Shown here: positions 37,950 to 45,996 of the stretch, piece by piece
Position numbering within the stretch: position 1 is the first letter of the stretch
Layout: each line of letters starts with the position of its first letter
Assembly: GCA_030538475.1 (NCBI GenBank)
Contig: JAUNTX010000010.1
Coordinates: 1 to 64,000 of the forward strand
DNA length: 64,000 nucleotides
From: Dermabacter sp.
GTDB taxonomy: Bacteria; Actinomycetota; Actinomycetes; Actinomycetales; Dermabacteraceae
Reading direction: 5' to 3'
Notes under the pieces: generated by a model
The model's database searches: none
Seen by the model: only the letters and a program-made list of their open reading frames with translations
What the model was told of the DNA's origin: nothing
Program-made: the position numbers and the translations under genes

Positions 37950-37981
37950 ATCAGGCCCGGAGGGAAACCTCCGGGCCTGAT
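37950..37981. terminator. Bidirectional terminator between DUF4193 and DUF3093 genes
   Basis: A perfect 14-bp stem (37950-37963 with 37968-37981) with a GAAA tetraloop separates the convergent genes. Confidence 0.85.
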
Positions 37982-37998
37982 CTGTGCTCCAGGCTCGC

Positions 37999-38508
37999 CT
38001 ACTCGGAATCGGCGGTGGCCGTCGGCGCTGCCGTTCCCGCGGGCTCAGTGGTCGAGCCGGGGCCGACGGCCTGGACCGCGGCGAGCGCGAGGCTGAACTC
38101 CTCGGTGCGGCGCAGCGATAGCACCCACGCGGGCGTCGGATCTTCGGGATCCTTGACGGGCACCTCGACGCCCGTGCTGATCCAGCCGCGCACGAGCCGG
38201 AAGTCGAGCGGCCGAATGTCGGGACCCAGCACGTCGCGCATTTCGTCGGCGCTGAGCACTCTCGCTTCGCCGAGCAGGCGCGGGTCGATGTGCGCCTTCC
38301 CGGCCACCACGCGGGCCTCGCTCACCGACACGGTGGGCGCGCTCAGCCACAAAATGCCGGGGAAGATCACCGCGAGCAGCGCCCCCACCACCATCCCCAC
38401 CTCGACGCTCACGGGGGTGAGGATCACGCCCATCATGGCGCCGAAGATGGCCGCGATGAGCGTGAGGAAGGGGCCGGGGTGCAGGCGTTCGTGAAACAGC
38501 GGACTCAT
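37999..38508 (-). CDS. DUF3093 family membrane protein
   Basis: A 169-residue actinobacterial protein with two adjacent membrane helices (about 14-33 and 35-55) followed by a soluble domain, like M. tuberculosis Rv2698. The soluble part has the family motif DPRLLGEARVLSADEMR and LVRGWIS. Function is unknown. ATG 38508 is fixed by CACAAT at 38515-38520, which places transcription exactly on the ATG. It diverges from the dut leader. Confidence 0.88.
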   Translation of the reverse strand: MSPLFHERLHPGPFLTLIAAIFGAMMGVILTPVSVEVGMVVGALLAVIFPGILWLSAPTVSVSEARVVAGKAHIDPRLLGEARVLSADEMRDVLGPDIRPLDFRLVRGWISTGVEVPVKDPEDPTPAWVLSLRRTEEFSLALAAVQAVGPGSTTEPAGTAAPTATADSE

Positions 38509-38514
38509 GTCGAT

Positions 38515-38520
38515 ATTGTG
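38515..38520 (-). promoter_or_regulatory. -10 box (CACAAT) of a leaderless DUF3093 transcript
   Basis: On the minus strand the predicted transcription start is exactly ATG 38508. Confidence 0.55.
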
Positions 38521-38562
38521 TCACGCTCTCACCGTGCTCCCACGTGCGCGAAAGGTGGCGAG

Positions 38563-38568
38563 TACCCT
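38563..38568 (+). promoter_or_regulatory. -10 box (TACCCT) of the dut leader
   Basis: The predicted start is 38575, one base before the GTG of a 22-codon leaderless frame. Confidence 0.5.
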
Positions 38569-38575
38569 GGAGGGC

Positions 38576-38644
38576 GTGGCCGCGCGGACCAGCCGCGGCG
38601 GGCCGCTGAAGCCGGGTACGGACGGCAGGAAGCCCGTGCACTGA
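38576..38644 (+). CDS. Candidate leaderless 22-codon leader ORF upstream of dut
   Basis: GTG 38576 begins an open frame of 22 codons (VAARTSRGGPLKPG...) ending at TGA 38642-38644. Twenty-one of 22 third positions are G or C, as in real genes here. It starts one base after the predicted transcription start. Its stop lies four bases before the first minicistron ATG at 38649. No homology is known to me; it is a prediction from promoter spacing and codon bias. Confidence 0.45.
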   Translation: MAARTSRGGPLKPGTDGRKPVH

Positions 38645-38673
38645 CGACATGAGGACACTGACGACATGAGGAC
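38640..38673 (+). repeat. 17-bp tandem repeat in the dut leader
   Basis: ACTGACGACATGAGGAC occurs twice in a row, and a degenerate third copy (GACGTGAG) holds the dut start codon. Each perfect copy contains an ATG. Confidence 0.95.
38649..38669 (+). CDS. Minicistron 1 upstream of dut (MRTLTT)
   Basis: ATG 38649 opens six codons and stops at TGA 38667-38669, which overlaps the next ATG as ATGA. No separate Shine-Dalgarno is present. Confidence 0.35.
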   Translation: MRTLTT

Positions 38674-38686
38674 GAGCACGACGTGA
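38666..38686 (+). CDS. Minicistron 2 upstream of dut (MRTSTT)
   Basis: ATG 38666 opens six codons and stops at TGA 38684-38686, which overlaps the dut GTG as GTGA. Confidence 0.35.
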   Translation: MRTSTT

Positions 38687-39192
38687 GTACCGCGAGCAAC
38701 CACCCCTTGAGCGATCACGGCCCCGAGCGGAGCACCGCGAGGTTGCCTCTCGCCGCGAGCGACGAGGCCCTCGTTCCCACGCGCGCCCATGCGGATGATG
38801 CGGGCCTCGACCTGCGCAGCGCCATCGACGTGGAACTTGCTCCCGGCGAGCGCGCCCTCGTCCCCACGGGGGTGAGTATCGCCCTTCCTCCCGGCACCGT
38901 CGGCCTCGTGTGCCCGCGCTCCGGCATGGCCGCGCGCCACGGCATCACCATCGTCAACGCCCCCGGCATCGTCGATGCCGGGTACCGAGGCGAACTGAAG
39001 GTGGCCCTCTTGAATACCGACACGAGTGAGGCGTTCACCGTCCGCCACGGCGACCGCATCGCCCAGCTCGTCATCGTGCCGATCCTCGTGCCCGAGGTGC
39101 ACCGCGTCACCACGCTGGATGCGAGCGCGCGTGGCGAGCGCGGCTTCGGCTCGAGCGGCGGCTTCCACTCCAGCACCCCCGAGAAGAACTGA
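38683..39192 (+). CDS. dut: Deoxyuridine 5'-triphosphate nucleotidohydrolase
   Basis: Hydrolyses dUTP to dUMP, keeping uracil out of DNA. The 169-residue trimeric-type dUTPase has all motifs: DDAGLDLRSA, CPRSGMAARHGI, NAPGIVDAGYRGEL, RHGDRIAQLVI and the C-terminal GERGFGSSG that closes the active site. The N-terminus is about 20 residues longer than the core. GTG 38683 overlaps the stop of minicistron 2 and has no good Shine-Dalgarno, so translation may depend on coupling. Confidence 0.94.
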   Translation: MSTASNHPLSDHGPERSTARLPLAASDEALVPTRAHADDAGLDLRSAIDVELAPGERALVPTGVSIALPPGTVGLVCPRSGMAARHGITIVNAPGIVDAGYRGELKVALLNTDTSEAFTVRHGDRIAQLVIVPILVPEVHRVTTLDASARGERGFGSSGGFHSSTPEKN

Positions 39193-39200
39193 AGGACCCC

Positions 39201-39899
39201 ATGGCACTGTTTCGTCGTCACCGACCCTCCGAGGCTGGGAGCGGGCCCGCACCGGCGGCAGCCGACGAGTCCCCGGACAGCCCGGACACCCTCGCGGGCC
39301 CCTTCGACATTGCCGACGCGCCCGAGGTGCATCGCGCCGATTTCGGTGGCCTGCAGATCCCGCCCCGCGAGGGCATGGAGATCGCCCTCGAGGTGGATCA
39401 GGCCTCCCGCCGCATTTCCGGCCTCACCGTGACGTATCGGGATTCGGCGCTGCAGGTCAACGCGTTCGCCGCGCCCCGCTCCAGCTCCCTGTGGAGTGAG
39501 GTGCGCGGATCCCTGCGCGAGGCCATCGCGCAGCAGGGCGGCACCACGGAAACCCGCGACGGCAGCTTCGGCGACGAACTGTATGCCCGCATCCCCGTGC
39601 AAACTCAGGGCTCCACGAAGCGCAGCTATCGCCCGCTGCGGTTCGTGGGCGTGGACGGGCCCCGGTGGCTGCTGCGGGTGGTCGTCTCCGGCGCCGCGCT
39701 CCAGCACTCGGACGTGCGCGAGGAGGTCGAAGAGATCATCCGCTCGATCGTGGTGGTACGGGGCAGCGCGCCCATGGCCCCGAAGGAAGTGATCGAGCTT
39801 CACGTCCCGGCTGACCGCGGCGGGCAGCAGTCCACGCCGCTCACACCCGAGGACATCGACCCGCTGGGCCACGGCCCGTCCATCGCGGAGATTCGCTAG
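39201..39899 (+). CDS. DUF3710 family protein
   Basis: A 232-residue actinobacterial protein of unknown function (M. tuberculosis Rv2696c type), usually just after dut. The N-terminus is low-complexity, followed by the domain with DFGGLQIPPREGMEI, the SSLWSEVRGSLREAIAQQGG segment and PRWLLRVVVSG. AAGGA precedes the ATG. No membrane helix is visible. Confidence 0.85.
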   Translation: MALFRRHRPSEAGSGPAPAAADESPDSPDTLAGPFDIADAPEVHRADFGGLQIPPREGMEIALEVDQASRRISGLTVTYRDSALQVNAFAAPRSSSLWSEVRGSLREAIAQQGGTTETRDGSFGDELYARIPVQTQGSTKRSYRPLRFVGVDGPRWLLRVVVSGAALQHSDVREEVEEIIRSIVVVRGSAPMAPKEVIELHVPADRGGQQSTPLTPEDIDPLGHGPSIAEIR

Positions 39900-39902
39900 C
39901 CC

Positions 39903-40265
39903 ATGCGCCTTCTTGAGAGACTGGCCGACGCTTTTCGGCCCGCCCCCGCCGCTCACGGCGATCACGATGCCTCGCGGGACGTGGACCGGATCGGGGACAT
40001 CAACTCGAGGCAAAAGGCGCGGATCACCGGAGTGGTGTCCTCGCTGGTGATCCATCCCGCGACCGAGCACGAGCAGGTGGAGATCTCCCTGAGCGACGGC
40101 ACCGGCAGCCTGACGATCTTCTGGATGGGCCGCGATCACATCGATGGGATCGAACCGGGCGCGCGCGTGGAGGTCTCGGGCTTTGTGGCCATGCGCGGGG
40201 GGATGCGCGTCATGTATAACCCCCGCTACACGATTGACGGAACGAAAGACGACGACGAGCTGTGA
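39903..40265 (+). CDS. OB-fold nucleic acid-binding domain protein
   Basis: A 120-residue protein that is essentially one OB fold (about 35-112: SRQKARITGVVSSL...VEISLSDGTGSLTIFWMGRDHI...GARVEVSGFVAMRGGM). It is the usual neighbour of DUF3710 in actinobacteria (Rv2694c type). The partner is unknown, though nucleic acid is likely. It starts 3 bp after DUF3710; its stop overlaps the DUF3159 start as GTGA. Confidence 0.82.
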   Translation: MRLLERLADAFRPAPAAHGDHDASRDVDRIGDINSRQKARITGVVSSLVIHPATEHEQVEISLSDGTGSLTIFWMGRDHIDGIEPGARVEVSGFVAMRGGMRVMYNPRYTIDGTKDDDEL

Positions 40266-40984
40266 CACACGAGAACCAGGGCACCGACGCCCCACCCGCC
40301 GCGGGCATGAAGGCCGCCTTCAGCGGTGAGACCTACAGCGTCTATGACGCCGTGGGCGGGGTGCGCGGCATCGTCGAATCGGTCGCGCCCACGCTCGTGT
40401 TCGTCGTGCTGTTCCTGCTGACGCGCGACACGATCCTCGCGGCGGGATCGGCCCTCGGCGTGGTGCTCGTGCTGCTCGCGGCCCGCCTTGTTCAGCGTCA
40501 GCAGGTGGCCCCGGCGATTGGTGGCGCGCTTGGCGTGGCCCTCAGCGCGGTTATCGCGATCATCAGCGGCGAGGGCATCGATTTTTACGTGTTCGGGCTC
40601 ATCACCAACCTCGTGTGGGCCATCGTCCTGCTTGCGAGCGTGATGGCCCGGCGCCCCCTCATTGGGTACGTCGCCGCCCAGGTGGATACCCGGGTGGCCG
40701 CCTGGCGACGCACGCGGGGCGCCTACCTCACGTATCGGCGGGCCACCCTCGTGTTCGCGGGGCTCTTCGTGGCCAAGGTTGCGGTCCAGGCGCCCCTGTA
40801 TTTTCAGGGCGCGACGGACGCGCTCGGCGTTGCGAAGCTCGTCATGGGCCTGCCCGCCTTCGCGCTCGTGACCTTCGTCGTCTACCTCATGCACCGCGCC
40901 TACGTGCGCTCCCTTCCTGCCGAGGACGCCACCCTTGCTTCCGACGACGCCACCGAGCAGAACGGGGCACGCGGCGCGCGTTAG
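40262..40984 (+). CDS. DUF3159 family membrane protein
   Basis: A 240-residue actinobacterial membrane protein with about six helices, from ESVAPTLVFVVLFLLTRDTI to LPAFALVTFVVYLMHRAYV, and short charged loops. Function is unknown. GTG 40262 overlaps the preceding stop. Its own stop interlocks with that of the convergent TrkA-family gene in the bases TTAG (40981-40984). Confidence 0.85.
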   Translation: MTHENQGTDAPPAAGMKAAFSGETYSVYDAVGGVRGIVESVAPTLVFVVLFLLTRDTILAAGSALGVVLVLLAARLVQRQQVAPAIGGALGVALSAVIAIISGEGIDFYVFGLITNLVWAIVLLASVMARRPLIGYVAAQVDTRVAAWRRTRGAYLTYRRATLVFAGLFVAKVAVQAPLYFQGATDALGVAKLVMGLPAFALVTFVVYLMHRAYVRSLPAEDATLASDDATEQNGARGAR

Positions 40985-41691
40985 TCGTCGGCGAGGTCCG
41001 CTTCGCGCACCACCGGCAGGGCCGCCGTGGTTTCCTCGATCTCGTGCGGCACGACGATGCGCTGCAGAGGCGAGAGCGCGGAGTCGGGGGCCAGGAACAG
41101 CAGTTCGTCGCGGGCCTCCACCACATCGAGCGGGCGGGGCGCGAGCGGCGTGCCCTCGCGGATGATCGCGACGAGGATCGCCTCGGGCGCCCACTTCATG
41201 CTTCCCATCGACCTGCCCACTACCGGGGAGGTTTCCGGCACTGTGATCTCGACGAGGTGGGTCGAGGACTTGGAGAACGAGAACATCTTGACCACGGTGC
41301 CGACGCTCACGGCTTCCTCGACGAGCGCGGTCATGGTGCGGGGCGTGGAGACCGCCACATCGACGCCCCACGCGTCGTCAAACATCCACTCGTTGCGCGG
41401 GTGATTCACGCGCGCCACGGTGCGCGGTACCCCGAACTCGGTCTTCGCGAGCAGGGACACGACGAGGTTCACCTTGTCGTCGCCCGTGGCCGCGACCATG
41501 ACGTCGGAGGCGGCGAGGTCTGCGGCCTCGAGCACGTCGAGTTCGGCGGCATCGCCCTGCACCCACGTGGCCTCCTCGAGCCCGGGGTAGGAGTCCTCGA
41601 GGTCGATGATGCTCACGCGGCGCCCCTTGTCGATGAGCTCGCGCGCGATACTGCGCCCGACGCTGCCCGCGCCCACGATCACGATCTTCAT
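40981..41691 (-). CDS. ceoC: TrkA-family potassium uptake regulator (second copy, CeoC-like)
   Basis: A 236-residue peripheral protein with an N-terminal RCK-N Rossmann domain (MKIVIVGAGSVGRSIARELIDKG, nucleotide-binding GxGxxG) and a TrkA_C domain (about 145-215: STHLVEITVPETSPVVGRSM...LLFLAPDS). Such proteins gate potassium channels or carriers in response to nucleotides. It starts in the ATGA overlap with the upstream TrkA gene; the pair matches CeoB/CeoC of mycobacteria. Confidence 0.87.
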   Translation of the reverse strand: MKIVIVGAGSVGRSIARELIDKGRRVSIIDLEDSYPGLEEATWVQGDAAELDVLEAADLAASDVMVAATGDDKVNLVVSLLAKTEFGVPRTVARVNHPRNEWMFDDAWGVDVAVSTPRTMTALVEEAVSVGTVVKMFSFSKSSTHLVEITVPETSPVVGRSMGSMKWAPEAILVAIIREGTPLAPRPLDVVEARDELLFLAPDSALSPLQRIVVPHEIEETTAALPVVREADLADD

Positions 41692-42356
41692 CGCTCGCCA
41701 CCGTCCTTCGTGTGAATGAGCATGCTCGCCACTTCGCGCTCGCGCCTGGTCTCGAGCGCGAGGTGCACGAGGTCGTCGGCCTGAATCCGGTAGTGGGGGC
41801 CCGGAAGAACCCCTTCGCCGAACCGGGTCACGAAGGCCACACGCGAGCCGGTGCGGGTTTCCAGATCCGTGAGCGAGGTTCCCACCCACGAAGCATCGAC
41901 ATCGAAACTGACGATGGACACGTTGCCGGACACGTCCTGGAACTCGCGCTCGGACTGGCCGGGCAGGAGCCGCGCGAGCATCTGGTTCTTGGTCCAGCGC
42001 ACCGTCGGCACGGTTGCGATCCCGAGGCGTTCGTAGACCTCGGCGCGCTTCGGATCGTAGATACGGGCCACGACGTTGCGGACCCCGTACAGCTGCCGGG
42101 CGGCGCGCGCGGCGATGATGTTGGAATTGTCGCCGCCAGCCACGGCGGCGAAGGCGACGGCCCGTTCAGTGTGCGCCTGCTCGAGGGCGCGGCGATCAAA
42201 GCCGATCCCGTGCACGCGCTCAATCGGGAGGTCATCTCGAAGAAGGCGGAAGGCTTTCGGGTCGCGGTCGATGATGGCCACGGAATGCCCCATGTCCGTC
42301 AGCCCGTGGGCGAGGGCGGCGCCCACGCGGCCGCAGCCCATGATGACGATGTGCAT
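41688..42356 (-). CDS. ceoB: TrkA-family potassium uptake regulator (first copy, CeoB-like)
   Basis: A 222-residue protein with an RCK-N domain (MHIVIMGCGRVGAALAHGLTDMG) and a TrkA_C domain (FDVDASWVGTSLTDLETRTGSRVAFVTR). ATG 42356 has AAGGGA 4 nt upstream; upstream in-frame sequence is probably untranslated. It is followed by its paralogue with a 4-bp overlap and diverges from a KimA-like carrier, so the group is a potassium module. Confidence 0.87.
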   Translation of the reverse strand: MHIVIMGCGRVGAALAHGLTDMGHSVAIIDRDPKAFRLLRDDLPIERVHGIGFDRRALEQAHTERAVAFAAVAGGDNSNIIAARAARQLYGVRNVVARIYDPKRAEVYERLGIATVPTVRWTKNQMLARLLPGQSEREFQDVSGNVSIVSFDVDASWVGTSLTDLETRTGSRVAFVTRFGEGVLPGPHYRIQADDLVHLALETRREREVASMLIHTKDGGER

Positions 42357-42507
42357 GCGATCCCTTCCCTCGTCAAGGCCCCGGGGTTCTGGGGCCACCC
42401 ACTAGCGTAGCCCCGCGCGTCGGCCCCCGGCCCCGCGAAGACTCCCGCGCCGACGGCTGCCCGCCCCACCCCGCCGTGCCCGGGGTGCGGGAGCAGGCCC
42501 GGCGGAG

Positions 42508-42513
42508 TAGTGT
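42508..42513 (+). promoter_or_regulatory. -10 box (TAGTGT) of a near-leaderless carrier transcript
   Basis: The predicted start is 42520, one base before GTG 42521. Confidence 0.5.
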
Positions 42514-42520
42514 TCGATGC

Positions 42521-44491
42521 GTGTCCGGCATCGTCCCCACCCTCAAGCGCCTCGTGGTGGGGCGCCCCTTTTCGAGCGATCAGCTCACGCGCGAACGCCT
42601 CCCCAAGCGCTTCGCGCTGCCCGCGTTTTCCGCCGATACGCTGAGCTCCCTCGCGTACGCGCCCGACGAAATCCTCCTCACCCTCGCCGTGGCGGGCCTC
42701 GGCACCTACCTGCTGAGCCCGTGGGTGGGCCTCGCGGTGGTGATCGTCATGACCGTCGTCGTCCTCACTCACCGCAACATCATCACGGAATACCCCTCGG
42801 GCGGCGGGGACTTCGCGGTGACCGAGGCGACGCTCGGGCCTCGGGCCGGGCGGGCCGTCGGCGCCTCCCTCCTCGTGGACTACGTGCTCACCGTCGCCGT
42901 CTCGACCTCGCAGGCCGCGACCTATATCTCCGGTGGGTTCATTCCGCTGCACGGTCACGAGGCGCTCGCCGCCATCGCCATCATCGCCGCCCTCATGGTG
43001 CTGAGCCTGCGCGGGGTCCGTGACTCCTCGCGGCTGCTCGCACTGCCGGTCTATCTCTTCATGCTGACCGTTGGGATCGTCCTCATCGTGGGCGGTCTCC
43101 AGGCCCTGACCGGGCAGCTGGACCAGGCGCCGAGCGCCGCCTTCGAGCTGGTGGCGTCGGATAGCCTCGACGCTCACCTCACGGCCGCCGGTGGCGCGCT
43201 GCTCGTGCTTCGGGCCTTCTCCTCGGGCAACGTGGCCCTCACGGGCATTAAGGCGGTCACCAACGGGGTGCCCATGTTCCGCCGCCCCAAGGCCGCGAAC
43301 GCGCGCATCACCCTCATGATCACCGGGGCCATCTCCGCGCTCTTCCTCATGGGGGTCCTGCTGCTCGCTCAGGCCACGGGCGTGAAGTTCGTGGCGGATC
43401 CGGCCACGCAGCTGGCCCGCGGCGGCGTCCCGCTCGGCGATGCGGGGGAGACCTCGGCGGCGGCCGTGCCGGTGCTCGGGCAGGTCGCGGAGGCGGTCTT
43501 CGGCCCGGATTCGCTCGCGTTCTTCCTGCTCATCACCGTCACGACGCTCATCCTGTGCATCGCCGCGAGCACTGCCTTTAACGGTTTTCCCGTGCTCGCG
43601 AGCGTGCTCGCCAAGCACGGCTACCTGCCCCGCCAGCTCGCGGTGCGCGGGGATCGCCTCGCCTACTCCAACGGGATCATCGCGCTCGCCGTTGCGTCCA
43701 TCGCGGTTGTGTGGGTGATGAATGCGGCCGTGTCCGAACTGATCCACATGTACATCGTCGGCGTGTTCGTGTCCTTTGCCTTTGGGCAGGTGGCGATTGC
43801 CCGGCACTACCGCTCGAAGGCGCGCGTGGCCGTCCACGCGCCCGAACGCCGACGATTGCGGCGCAAGCGCATCGAGTCCGTCGTCGGGGTCGTGGTCGTC
43901 TCGCTCGTGCTCGCCGCGATCATCCTGACGAAGTTCGCCGACGGCGCGTGGGTCACGCTCGTGGCCATCGCCGTGTTGTGGGCCTTCATGAGCGCACTGT
44001 CCGCCCACTACCGTTCCGTGGCACGGCAGCTGTCCATCGACGAGGACGAGGGGGAGGACCTCTCGCGCGTGCGCGTGAGGACGGTCGCCGCGACCCACGC
44101 CCTCGTGATCGTCACGCAGCTGAATCAGCCCGCGGTGCGGGCCCTCGCGGTGGCCACGGCCTCGCGTCACCACAGCGTGCAGGCCCTCACGGTCAAGACC
44201 GACGATCTGCGCACCGAGCATCTGCGGCGCGCGTGGCGCACACGGGAGATTCCCGTGTCGCTGCGCATCGTCTACTCGCCGTACCGTGAGTTCACGACCC
44301 CGGTCGTGGAGTATGTGCGCTCCCTTACACGCCTGCACCCTCACGATGTTGTGGTTGTCTACATTCCGGAATATCTCGTGGGACACTGGTGGCAAGCCCC
44401 GCTTCACAACCATGCACTTCGGCGCGTCACCTCGCGGCTCAGCCGCGTTCCCGGCGTTGTCGTGACGTCGGTCCCCTGGGTGATCGATTAG
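42521..44491 (+). CDS. APC superfamily permease, KimA-like potassium transporter
   Basis: A 656-residue carrier with about 12 helices in the first 510 residues and a cytoplasmic C-terminal domain (RVRTVAATHALVIVTQLNQPAVRALAVATAS...), matching actinobacterial relatives of Bacillus KimA. The N-terminus has FALPAFSADTLSSLAYAPDEILLTL, typical of this group. Known KimA is a high-affinity potassium importer whose C-domain binds cyclic di-AMP; that is transferred knowledge. It diverges from two TrkA-type genes. Confidence 0.88.
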   Translation: MSGIVPTLKRLVVGRPFSSDQLTRERLPKRFALPAFSADTLSSLAYAPDEILLTLAVAGLGTYLLSPWVGLAVVIVMTVVVLTHRNIITEYPSGGGDFAVTEATLGPRAGRAVGASLLVDYVLTVAVSTSQAATYISGGFIPLHGHEALAAIAIIAALMVLSLRGVRDSSRLLALPVYLFMLTVGIVLIVGGLQALTGQLDQAPSAAFELVASDSLDAHLTAAGGALLVLRAFSSGNVALTGIKAVTNGVPMFRRPKAANARITLMITGAISALFLMGVLLLAQATGVKFVADPATQLARGGVPLGDAGETSAAAVPVLGQVAEAVFGPDSLAFFLLITVTTLILCIAASTAFNGFPVLASVLAKHGYLPRQLAVRGDRLAYSNGIIALAVASIAVVWVMNAAVSELIHMYIVGVFVSFAFGQVAIARHYRSKARVAVHAPERRRLRRKRIESVVGVVVVSLVLAAIILTKFADGAWVTLVAIAVLWAFMSALSAHYRSVARQLSIDEDEGEDLSRVRVRTVAATHALVIVTQLNQPAVRALAVATASRHHSVQALTVKTDDLRTEHLRRAWRTREIPVSLRIVYSPYREFTTPVVEYVRSLTRLHPHDVVVVYIPEYLVGHWWQAPLHNHALRRVTSRLSRVPGVVVTSVPWVID

Positions 44492-44561
44492 CCGCCCGAG
44501 GTGCACGGCTCGTGCCTGAGCCGGTGAAGCGCTTGCCCGCACACCTCGAGGGAGCCGTCCG

Positions 44562-45953
44562 ATGGAGCAGTCCACCCATCCGCGTCGTTCGACGCTGCCG
44601 TCCGCTACCGCGCCCACTGCTGGCGCGGGCCATGCCCAGCCGGTCGATGATCCGGCGGCCCTCATCACCGTCACGATTGACAAGCCCGCCCACGGCGGCG
44701 TGTTCGTGGCGCGCCACGCGGGCCGCGTCGTCTTCGTGCGCGGGGCTACGCCCGGCGAGACCGTCGTCGCGCGCTTGCTGCCCGAGTCCGACGCCTCCGC
44801 GCGCTTTTGGCGCGCCGAAGCCATCGAGGTCATCGAGCCGGGCCCCGACCGGGTGCCGAGCGTGTGGCCCGAGTCCGGGGCGGGCGGTGTCGGCGGAGCC
44901 GACTTCGCGCACGTGCAGCTCGAGGCCCAGCGCAGGATCAAGACCGAAGTGGTGCAGGAGCTCCTCGCGCGCGCAGGCGTGAGCACGTTCCCCATCGAGG
45001 ACGTGCAGGTCGAGCCCGCGGCCGACGATCACACGGGGCTCGGCTGGCGCACGCGCGTCCGGTTCGCCGCGAGCGGCGGGACGGTGGGGATGCGCGGCTG
45101 GCGCTCCCACGAGATTCACCCCGTCGGCGACAATCCGCTTGCCCACGAGACCATCCGCGCGCTTGGACTCGAGTCCTGGAGCGCGCCTGCGGCCGTGAGC
45201 GCGATCGACGCGGTGGCGCCGTCCGTGGGCGAGGCCGCACTCATCGTGCGGGCGAGCGAGGAGCTCACGCTCGAACAGCTGGAGTTGCCCGCGGCAGCCG
45301 ATGAGGCGAGCGTCCTCGTGGTGACCGAGCGCTCCGTGAGCGTGCTGCGGGGCTCGCCCACGGTCACGGAGGTCGTGGGGGATGAGGTTTTCGAGGTCTC
45401 CGCGGGGGGCTTTTGGCAGGTGCACACCGAGGCGCCGCGCCTGTTGAGCGAGGCGGTCATGAGCGCCGCGCGCCCGCAGCCGGGGGAAGTGGCGTGGGAC
45501 CTGTACGGCGGCGCGGGCCTGTTCTCGCGCCCTCTCGCCATTGCGGTGGGGCCGACGGGCCGGCTCGTGAGCGTCGAAGGATCCGCGAGCGCGAGCACCG
45601 ACGCCGCGGCCAACCTGGCGGCGCTACCTCAGGCCACCGCCGTGCGCTCCGATGTTGCGGACTTCGTGGCGCGGCCCGAATCGGTGCTGCGCGGTGTGGG
45701 CAGCCCGGCGTGCGTGGTCATGGATCCGCCACGCGCGGGCGTGGGGGAGCAGACGATGGCGCGGCTGTGCCGGGCGGTCTCGCGGGTCATGGTGTACGTC
45801 TCGTGCGAGCCGTCCACGCTCGCGCGCGATCTCGTGGTGGCGGAAAAGAACGGCTGGCGCGTGGCTGACCTGCGCGCCTTTGATCTTTTCCCTCACACCC
45901 ACCACGTCGAATGCGTGGTGCGCCTCGAACCAGGCGACGCCCCGCGTGTATAG
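44562..45953 (+). CDS. TRAM-domain class I SAM-dependent RNA methyltransferase (TrmA/RumA family)
   Basis: Adds a methyl group to uridine C5 in rRNA or tRNA. The 463-residue protein starts with a TRAM domain (about 33-95: ITVTIDKPAHGGVFVARHAGRVVFVRG), then a methyltransferase domain with the SAM loop DLYGGAGLFS, DPPRAGV and the catalytic Cys in SCEPSTLARD. Target base is not determinable. GGGAG precedes the ATG. It sits after the potassium carrier, as in M. tuberculosis Rv2689c. Confidence 0.9.
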   Translation: MEQSTHPRRSTLPSATAPTAGAGHAQPVDDPAALITVTIDKPAHGGVFVARHAGRVVFVRGATPGETVVARLLPESDASARFWRAEAIEVIEPGPDRVPSVWPESGAGGVGGADFAHVQLEAQRRIKTEVVQELLARAGVSTFPIEDVQVEPAADDHTGLGWRTRVRFAASGGTVGMRGWRSHEIHPVGDNPLAHETIRALGLESWSAPAAVSAIDAVAPSVGEAALIVRASEELTLEQLELPAAADEASVLVVTERSVSVLRGSPTVTEVVGDEVFEVSAGGFWQVHTEAPRLLSEAVMSAARPQPGEVAWDLYGGAGLFSRPLAIAVGPTGRLVSVEGSASASTDAAANLAALPQATAVRSDVADFVARPESVLRGVGSPACVVMDPPRAGVGEQTMARLCRAVSRVMVYVSCEPSTLARDLVVAEKNGWRVADLRAFDLFPHTHHVECVVRLEPGDAPRV

Positions 45954-45954
45954 T
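45949..45954 (+). promoter_or_regulatory. -10 box (TATAGT) of acnA
   Basis: The predicted start is 45961, inside the palindrome at 45955-45976. The box follows the methyltransferase stop. Confidence 0.55.
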
Positions 45955-45976
45955 TTTATCTTGACGTCAAGATAAA
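45955..45976. promoter_or_regulatory. Perfect 22-bp palindrome, probable repressor operator
   Basis: TTTATCTTGAC (45955-45965) is followed by its exact reverse complement. It abuts the TATAGT box and covers the predicted start site of acnA, the usual position for a repressor. The size and AT-rich arms resemble operators of MarR- or TetR-type dimers. Confidence 0.75.
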
Positions 45977-45996
45977 TTGTCGATGGGAGACAACCA

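Noticed and set aside
38290-38652. A 120-codon plus-strand frame ending in the first dut repeat
   Set aside because: It runs antisense through the DUF3093 gene with poor codon bias. Its stop overlaps ATG 38649 only because the repeat carries the same bases.
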